64,000 nt of DNA, taken from assembly GCA_963844625.1 (NCBI GenBank), contig CAWJPF010000017.1, positions 12,905-76,904 of the forward strand, written 5' to 3'. This document shows, in pieces, positions 59,360 to 64,000 of this stretch. Position numbers and translations under genes: made by a program. Each line of letters opens with the position of its first letter. Positions within the stretch are counted from its first letter, which is position 1. Source of the stretch: Palsa-504 sp963844625. Its GTDB lineage: Bacteria > Actinomycetota > Actinomycetes > Streptosporangiales > Streptosporangiaceae. The notes below the pieces were generated by a model, which was not told the DNA's origin, made no database searches, and saw only the letters and a program-made list of their open reading frames with translations.

Positions 59360-60888
59360 GCGTCCCTGCGGCGCAGCAGGAAGACGGCCAGGCTCAGGGC
59401 GAGCGCGGCCCAGGCGCACAGCACGGCCAGGCCCGCCCAGGGCGGCAGCGGATAGTAGCCGGACGCGGCGGTGTAGGTGTTGGTGACCTGCGGATACTGG
59501 ACGAGGGTCTGCTGGACGGCGAACCCTGCGGCCGGGGTGAGCCGCAGCAGCCAGTCGGCGGGGCCGACCGGCAGTATGGGCGCGGCCACGGTGAGCAGGT
59601 ACGGCAAGACGATCACCTCGACGACCATCGCGACCGCCCCGCTGCCGCGCCGCAGTATCGTCCCGATGGCGACCGCGAGGACGGCGGCGACCGCGAGGAC
59701 GGCCGCCGTGCCGACGATCACCCGCACCTGGGTCAGCGCGCTCGCCGGGTACACGTAGGCGCCGTGGCCGCGCAGGACCCGCTGGCCGAGCACCACGGCG
59801 ATGGCGGCGCTGACCAGCCCGGCCGCGAACGTGACGGTGCCGATGATGACGGCCTTGGCGGCCAGTACGCGGCCGCGCCGGGGAGCCGCGGTGAGCGTGA
59901 CGAGGATCAGGCGCCGCCGGTACTCGGCGGTCATGAACATCGCCGCCACGACCACCAGGACGATGAGGCCGGCGAACGTGCCCACGAGAGTCTGCGCGAT
60001 CGTGACGCCGGCGCCCCCGCCCCCGGCCACCACGGGGGCGATGTCACCGGTGCCGGTGATCGTGAACGTGTCCGCGGCCTGGCTGGAGCCCGCGGTACCG
60101 ACCGGCGAGCCGCCGCCTCCTCCAACGTTGTCGCCGGCCCACGCGCCGCTGGGCCAGCTCAGGCCGACGTGGTCGAAGACGCCGGTGGCTACGCTGGGGC
60201 CGCCGCTGACGCTCGCCTCGCCGAGCGAGGTTTGCAGGTACCCAGGCGAGGTGGTGAACAGGCCGACCTGGGCGACCTGCGGCAGGCCGGACAGGGTGGC
60301 GGTGCCGACCTGGGCCCAGTGGGTGCCGTCGGCGGAATCGTAGCCGGTGATGGTGTCGCCGGAGCGGGTCAGCCGCAGCCAGCGCGGGGAGGTCGCGGAG
60401 ACGGCGCCGGGAAGACCGGGCATGTCCTGGGTGAAGTCGTCCTGCATCCGCACCCCGTGGCTGCCGGTGACCATCGTCGCCGCGTACGCCGATCCCGGGC
60501 TGGTACTCGCCTTGATGATGATCCCGGCCTTGGCCCACGGGACGAGACCGGCCCGCATCGCCGCGCCCTGGGTAAGCACCGGGATCTCGCCGGTGAGGGA
60601 GGTCACCCGGACGGTGATGCTGCCGTTTCCGGAAAGCGGCTGGTGCACGAAGTAGAAGCTGTCCGACACCTCTTCCCCGCCCGGTCCCACCGGGGCGGTG
60701 CAGCTGGAGACGTTGCACGAACCCTGCTGGCCCGGCGCCAGGGCGAAGGCCACGATGGCCAGGCCCCCGACGATCACGGCGATGATCCAGCCGCGTACCG
60801 TCCGGAACTTGGTCCACTCCGCGTGCAGCAGGTCCGCGAACCCGTAGGGCCCTTCCCGCAGGCGCGACTGGTAGGGAGTGACGGTCAT
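59356..60888 (-). CDS. ABC-2 type permease with a large extracytoplasmic insert
   Basis: 510 residues from ATG 60888, overlapping the ATPase gene by 4 bases. Helix 1 (LLHAEWTKFRTVRGWIIAVIVGGLAIVAFAL) and the remaining helices (from about residue 295, IAQTLVGTFAGLIVLVVVAAMFMTAEYRRR) belong to the ABC-2 fold. Between them, about 230 residues lie outside the cell: a beta-rich part with SFYFVHQPLSGNGSITVRV, WAKAGIIIKAS and WLRLTRSGDTITGYDSADGTHW, which resembles a DUF1349/concanavalin-like glycan-binding sandwich. Insertion of such a lectin-like domain suggests the transporter senses or binds an envelope glycan or peptide. Confidence 0.87.
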   Translation of the reverse strand: MTVTPYQSRLREGPYGFADLLHAEWTKFRTVRGWIIAVIVGGLAIVAFALAPGQQGSCNVSSCTAPVGPGGEEVSDSFYFVHQPLSGNGSITVRVTSLTGEIPVLTQGAAMRAGLVPWAKAGIIIKASTSPGSAYAATMVTGSHGVRMQDDFTQDMPGLPGAVSATSPRWLRLTRSGDTITGYDSADGTHWAQVGTATLSGLPQVAQVGLFTTSPGYLQTSLGEASVSGGPSVATGVFDHVGLSWPSGAWAGDNVGGGGGSPVGTAGSSQAADTFTITGTGDIAPVVAGGGGAGVTIAQTLVGTFAGLIVLVVVAAMFMTAEYRRRLILVTLTAAPRRGRVLAAKAVIIGTVTFAAGLVSAAIAVVLGQRVLRGHGAYVYPASALTQVRVIVGTAAVLAVAAVLAVAIGTILRRGSGAVAMVVEVIVLPYLLTVAAPILPVGPADWLLRLTPAAGFAVQQTLVQYPQVTNTYTAASGYYPLPPWAGLAVLCAWAALALSLAVFLLRRRDA

Positions 60889-61817
60889 CGCGCCGCTCGT
60901 TCGGACGGGGCGGGCCGGAACTCGACCGCGTCCCTGGTGAGCTCAAGGTACGCGTCCTCCAGCGTCGCCCGGTGCGCGGACACCTCGGAGAAGGGCACCG
61001 CATTGCGCGACAGCAGAGCCACCACTCGTTCGGCCTCCAGGCCAGTGATGATGAGCGGGCCGGTACCGGCCGCGGCGACCTGCGCCCCTGCGGCGCTTAG
61101 AACCTCCGTCGCCCGCCCGGGTGCCGTGGTGGCGACCGATACCCGGCCCCCGGACGCGGTCGCGATCAGCTCCGCCACGCTGGCGTCCGCGATCACCCGG
61201 CCGCGGCCGGCCACGACCAGGTGATCGGCGGTGTCCTGCAACTCGCCCATCAGGTGGCTGGAGACCAGCACCGCCCGGCCCTGGGCGGCCAGCGACCGCA
61301 GGAACCCGCGCATCCATACAATCCCCTCGGGGTCCATGCCGTTGAACGGCTCGTCTAGCATGAGCACCGGCGGGTCGCCGAGCAGCGCCGCGGCGATGCC
61401 CAGCCGCTGCCGCATGCCGAGGGAGTAGCCGCCCGCCTTCCGCCGGATGACGGTCTGCAGGCCGGACTGCGCGACGACCTCGTCCACCCGGCTGGCCGTC
61501 AGGCCCTGGGAGTGGGCCAGCCACAGCAGGTGGTTGCGCGCGGACCGGCTGGGCTGCAGCGCGGCGGCGTCCAGCAACGCGCCGACACCAGTAAGCGGGC
61601 GGCGCAGGGACTGGTAGGGCCGGCCCCCGATCAGGGCGGTGCCCGCGTCGGGTGCGTCCAGGCCGAGCACGACCCGCATCGTGGTGGATTTACCCGCGCC
61701 GTTCGGCCCGACGAACCCGGTGACCTGCCCGGGCAGGACGGTAAAGGACATGCCGTCCAGCGCCAGCGTGGGCCCGAACCGCTTGCGCAGCCCGCTCACT
61801 TCGATGGTTGCTTCCAT
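60885..61817 (-). CDS. ABC transporter ATP-binding protein (BcrA/CcmA-type)
   Basis: 310 residues from ATG 61817. Walker A GPNGAGKS (37-44), signature YSLGMRQRLGIAAALLGDP, Walker B VLMLDEPFNGMDPEG and switch VSSHLMGEL identify the peptide-antibiotic-exporter type of ABC ATPase. It opens a three-gene operon with two permeases, divergent from an OmpR-type two-component system. In such arrangements the sensor often detects the antibiotic or envelope damage and the transporter removes it. Confidence 0.92.
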   Translation of the reverse strand: MEATIEVSGLRKRFGPTLALDGMSFTVLPGQVTGFVGPNGAGKSTTMRVVLGLDAPDAGTALIGGRPYQSLRRPLTGVGALLDAAALQPSRSARNHLLWLAHSQGLTASRVDEVVAQSGLQTVIRRKAGGYSLGMRQRLGIAAALLGDPPVLMLDEPFNGMDPEGIVWMRGFLRSLAAQGRAVLVSSHLMGELQDTADHLVVAGRGRVIADASVAELIATASGGRVSVATTAPGRATEVLSAAGAQVAAAGTGPLIITGLEAERVVALLSRNAVPFSEVSAHRATLEDAYLELTRDAVEFRPAPSERAAR

Positions 61818-61841
61818 GCCCGCAGTTGTAGTTCACGGCCG

Positions 61842-61880
61842 GTCACACGGCCGTCACAGGTACTGTGACCACGCTGTGAC
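61842..61880. promoter_or_regulatory. Four symmetric half-sites, probable OmpR-type operator
   Basis: GTCACAC (61842-61848) and GTCACAG (61853-61859) are direct repeats 11 bp apart; CTGTGAC occurs at 61863-61869 and 61874-61880, also 11 bp apart. The inner pair forms GTCACAG-GTA-CTGTGAC. Eleven-bp spacing is typical of OmpR/PhoB-family tandem binding. It is centred between the divergent ABC operon (start 61817) and the regulator gene (61904). Confidence 0.75.
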
Positions 61881-61903
61881 CGCGGGCCGGGCACCCTGGG
61901 ATC

Positions 61904-62557
61904 ATGAGAGTGCTGGTGGCCGAGGACCAAGTCAAGCTCGCCGAGACCGTCGCCGTCGGCCTGCGCCGCGAGGGCATGGCCGTCGACATCGCCCTCGACG
62001 GGCAGCAGGCCCTCGACCGTGCGGTCGTGACTAGCTATGACGTGATCGTCCTCGACCGCGACCTGCCCGCGGTGCACGGCGACGAGGTGTGCCGTCAGCT
62101 GATCGCCAGGGGATGCGAAGGCCGGATCCTCATGCTGACCGCGGCGGCCACGATCGAGGACCGGGTCGACGGCCTTGGCCTCGGCGCTGATGACTACCTG
62201 TCCAAGCCGTTCGCGTTCGCCGAGCTAGTCGCCCGGATCCGGGCGCTGGCCCGGCGGTCCCGGCCGCCGCTGCCGCCGCTGCTCACGTGCGACGACCTAC
62301 GGGTCGACCCAGCCCACCGCGTCGCCACCAGGGGCGGACGGCGGCTCCCGCTGACCCCCAAAGAGTTCGCCGTGCTGCAGCTGCTGCTGGAAGCCCAGGG
62401 CACGGTGGTACCGGCCGAGCAGCTGCTGGAAAAGGTGTGGGATGAGATGACCGACCCGTTCACCACCACTGTCAAGGCCACCATCCACCGGCTGCGGGTA
62501 AAACTCGGCGATCCGCCGGTTATCTGCACCATCGCCCAGGCCGGCTACCGGATCTAA
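61904..62557 (+). CDS. OmpR-family response regulator
   Basis: 217 residues from ATG 61904. Receiver: VLVAEDQVKL, phosphorylated Asp-51 in VIVLDRDLP, LMLTAAA and LSKPFAF. Winged helix: RLPLTPKEFAVLQLLLEAQGTVVPAEQLLEKVWDE and TVKATIHRLRVKLGDPP. It forms a two-component system with the next gene (8 bp gap) and probably regulates the divergent ABC operon by binding the four half-sites between them. Confidence 0.94.
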   Translation: MRVLVAEDQVKLAETVAVGLRREGMAVDIALDGQQALDRAVVTSYDVIVLDRDLPAVHGDEVCRQLIARGCEGRILMLTAAATIEDRVDGLGLGADDYLSKPFAFAELVARIRALARRSRPPLPPLLTCDDLRVDPAHRVATRGGRRLPLTPKEFAVLQLLLEAQGTVVPAEQLLEKVWDEMTDPFTTTVKATIHRLRVKLGDPPVICTIAQAGYRI

Positions 62558-62565
62558 GGACCGCG

Positions 62566-63813
62566 ATGCGCCCGCCCGCACCTGTCGCCCCGTCCCCGGC
62601 CCGACGCCACCGCCGCAGCGTGCGGTGGCGGCTAGCCGCCGTCTACGGCGCCCTGTCAATCCTCTCCGCCGCCGTCGTGGTCACCGGCATCTATTCGTGG
62701 GAGGCGTCCGCCGCTTCCGTCCAGCCCGCAACCCCCGCCCCGCCGGCCCCCAGCGGCCAGCAGTCCCCGCTGGCCCAGGCACAAGCCCGCATCGGCCAGC
62801 TCGAATACCAGGTGACAGCGCTCTCCGACCGGGCGCACTCCATCAACTCCCACGGGCTCCTGGCCGCGGTGGCGGTCGTGCTGGGCCTCACGGCGATAGC
62901 GTCGCTGATACTGGGCTGGCTGCTCGCCGGGCGCATCCTGCGGCCGCTGCGGAAGATCACCACCGCCACCCGGTCCATCTCCGAGGACGACCTGGGCCGG
63001 CGGCTCGCCATACCGGGTCCCGCCAACGAGCTCACCGACCTCGCCGACACCATCGACGCACTGCTCGCCCGGCTGCAGGCCACCTTCGACGCTCAGCGGC
63101 AATTCGTCGCCAACGCCTCCCACGAGCTGCGCACCCCGCTCACCCTCGAACGCGCCCTGCTCGAGGTAGCCCTCGCTGACCCCGCCGCCACCGCCGCCAC
63201 CTTGCGCTCTACCTGCGAAGAAGTGCTCGTCACAGGCCAGGAGCAAGAACGGCTGATCGAAGCGCTGCTCACCCTGGCCCGCAGCCAGCGCGGGCTGGAC
63301 CGCCGGGATCCCCTCGACCTCGCCGAAATCACGACGCGGGTGCTCAACGCGCGTTGCCCGCGGGCCCAAGCCCTGGCGCTGGACGTCACGGCCGAACTCG
63401 GCTCCGCCCCGGCCACAGGCGATCCCAGCCTCGCCGAGCGGCTGATAGCCAACCTCACCGACAACGCGCTGAGCTACAACGTCCCCGGCGGACAGGTCGA
63501 GGTCAGCACGGGAACAAGGAACGGGCACGCGTTCCTGCTCATGGCCAACACCGGCCCCCCGGTACCCGCCGGGCAGATCCAGCGGTTGCTCCAGCCCTTC
63601 CAGCGTCTTAACCCGGACCGGGCGGATGAGCCGGGCCGATCCGGCCTCGGCTTGTCCATCGTGGCCGCCATCGCCAAAGCGCACGACGCAGCCCTCAGCG
63701 TCCACCCGGGGAATCACGGCGGACTCAGCGTCGAGCTAACCTTCGCTGCACCGGCCACCGGCCACGACAATCCCAGCCGGAACAGCCAGTACTCGCTGGT
63801 CCGCAGGAAATGA
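62566..63813 (+). CDS. Sensor histidine kinase (EnvZ/PhoR class)
   Basis: 415 residues from ATG 62566. Two membrane helices (about 21-45 and 97-122) enclose a Pro/Ala/Gln-rich extracytoplasmic loop of about 50 residues. Then come a HAMP-like LRKITTATRSISEDDLGRRL, the HisKA box FVANASHELRTPLTLE with phospho-acceptor His-186, and HATPase motifs LIANLTDNALSYN and GRSGLGLSIVAAI. The short loop suggests sensing within or near the membrane, possibly through the neighbouring ABC transporter, as in BceRS-type systems. Confidence 0.93.
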   Translation: MRPPAPVAPSPARRHRRSVRWRLAAVYGALSILSAAVVVTGIYSWEASAASVQPATPAPPAPSGQQSPLAQAQARIGQLEYQVTALSDRAHSINSHGLLAAVAVVLGLTAIASLILGWLLAGRILRPLRKITTATRSISEDDLGRRLAIPGPANELTDLADTIDALLARLQATFDAQRQFVANASHELRTPLTLERALLEVALADPAATAATLRSTCEEVLVTGQEQERLIEALLTLARSQRGLDRRDPLDLAEITTRVLNARCPRAQALALDVTAELGSAPATGDPSLAERLIANLTDNALSYNVPGGQVEVSTGTRNGHAFLLMANTGPPVPAGQIQRLLQPFQRLNPDRADEPGRSGLGLSIVAAIAKAHDAALSVHPGNHGGLSVELTFAAPATGHDNPSRNSQYSLVRRK

Positions 63814-64000
63814 GGTTAGGGCGCATGGATACCCCGGCCGCGAACACGGCACGAGGCAGCCATGCCTACCCGCAGCTCCGGCCCCGGCATGGTGGCCAGG
63901 CACCTCCACGGGCCGACCCGAGGGCGATCACAAGCTCACCGTGGCCTCGATCGTCAGCCGCCGCGAGGACCGGATGATTTCACAGTTGGCATGTGGCACT
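63814..64000. other. 187-bp right-end segment, no supportable gene
   Basis: Frames here run off the edge without recognisable motifs. An ATG at 63826 opens a frame that stops after 50 codons. I cannot tell whether a gene begins near the edge. Confidence 0.5.

Noticed and set aside
63826..63981. Short plus-strand frame at the right end
   Set aside because: Stops after about 50 codons, Pro/Arg/Ala-rich, no domain; the edge prevents further judgement.

Overview
The window is high-GC DNA packed with overlapping, translationally coupled genes and frequent GTG/TTG starts. That style, together with an F420-type luciferase-like oxidoreductase, a nitrate-sensing-type histidine kinase, DUF1707 and tricorn proteases, points to a chromosomal stretch of an actinomycete (Actinomycetota). 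The genus cannot be fixed from the sequence. I see no rRNA, tRNA, CRISPR array, transposase or phage gene.

Layout. 1-573: start of a sensor kinase cut by the window edge. 1234-6523: a complete branched-chain/polar amino-acid-type (HAAT) ABC uptake operon (binding protein, two permeases, two ATPases) ending in a truncated aminotransferase remnant, with a divergent IclR regulator. 7766-13949: acyl-CoA dehydrogenase with a frameshift, zinc-ribbon/FHA protein, acetamidase/formamidase, aldo/keto reductase, a secreted Ig-like protein and an orphan anti-sigma factor. 14205-20883: Maf, a large AAA+/TPR membrane protein, an MFS exporter, DUF1707, B3/B4 and DinB proteins. 20886-23467: a divergent pair of condensing enzymes (a citrate synthase carrying a DNA-binding domain, and a homocitrate/isopropylmalate-synthase-like enzyme) around two inverted repeats. 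23464-25808: a SRPBCC-ArsR-DUF899-DUF899 operon behind a perfect 18-bp inverted repeat. 25922-30347: single metabolic and repair genes. 30618-35023: five-gene MoxR/DUF58/DUF4129 operon. 35228-38520: carbamoyl-amide hydrolase, hydantoinase/dihydropyrimidinase and F420-type oxidoreductase, which look like a cyclic-amide (pyrimidine or hydantoin) catabolic unit. 38501-45251: SGNH hydrolase, kinase-like/flippase membrane protein, FMN hydroxyacid oxidase, LysE exporter and the stump of an nSTAND/WD40 gene.

45792-58139 is the most unusual block: eight minus-strand genes with start/stop overlaps or short gaps, in the order ABC ATPase, ABC-2 permease, DesK-type kinase, NarL-type regulator, two tandem tricorn proteases, signal peptidase II and a short M1-type metallopeptidase. 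It couples envelope sensing, export and stepwise proteolysis. 58535-63813 holds a second ABC exporter (one permease has a large extracytoplasmic insert) divergent from an OmpR/EnvZ-type two-component pair, with four regularly spaced half-sites between them.

Gene decay is visible at four places: the aminotransferase remnant, the acyl-CoA dehydrogenase C-terminus, the first tricorn copy (one extra base, shown by comparison with its own paralogue) and the WD40 stump. The two single-base frameshifts could be sequencing errors; the two truncations look real.
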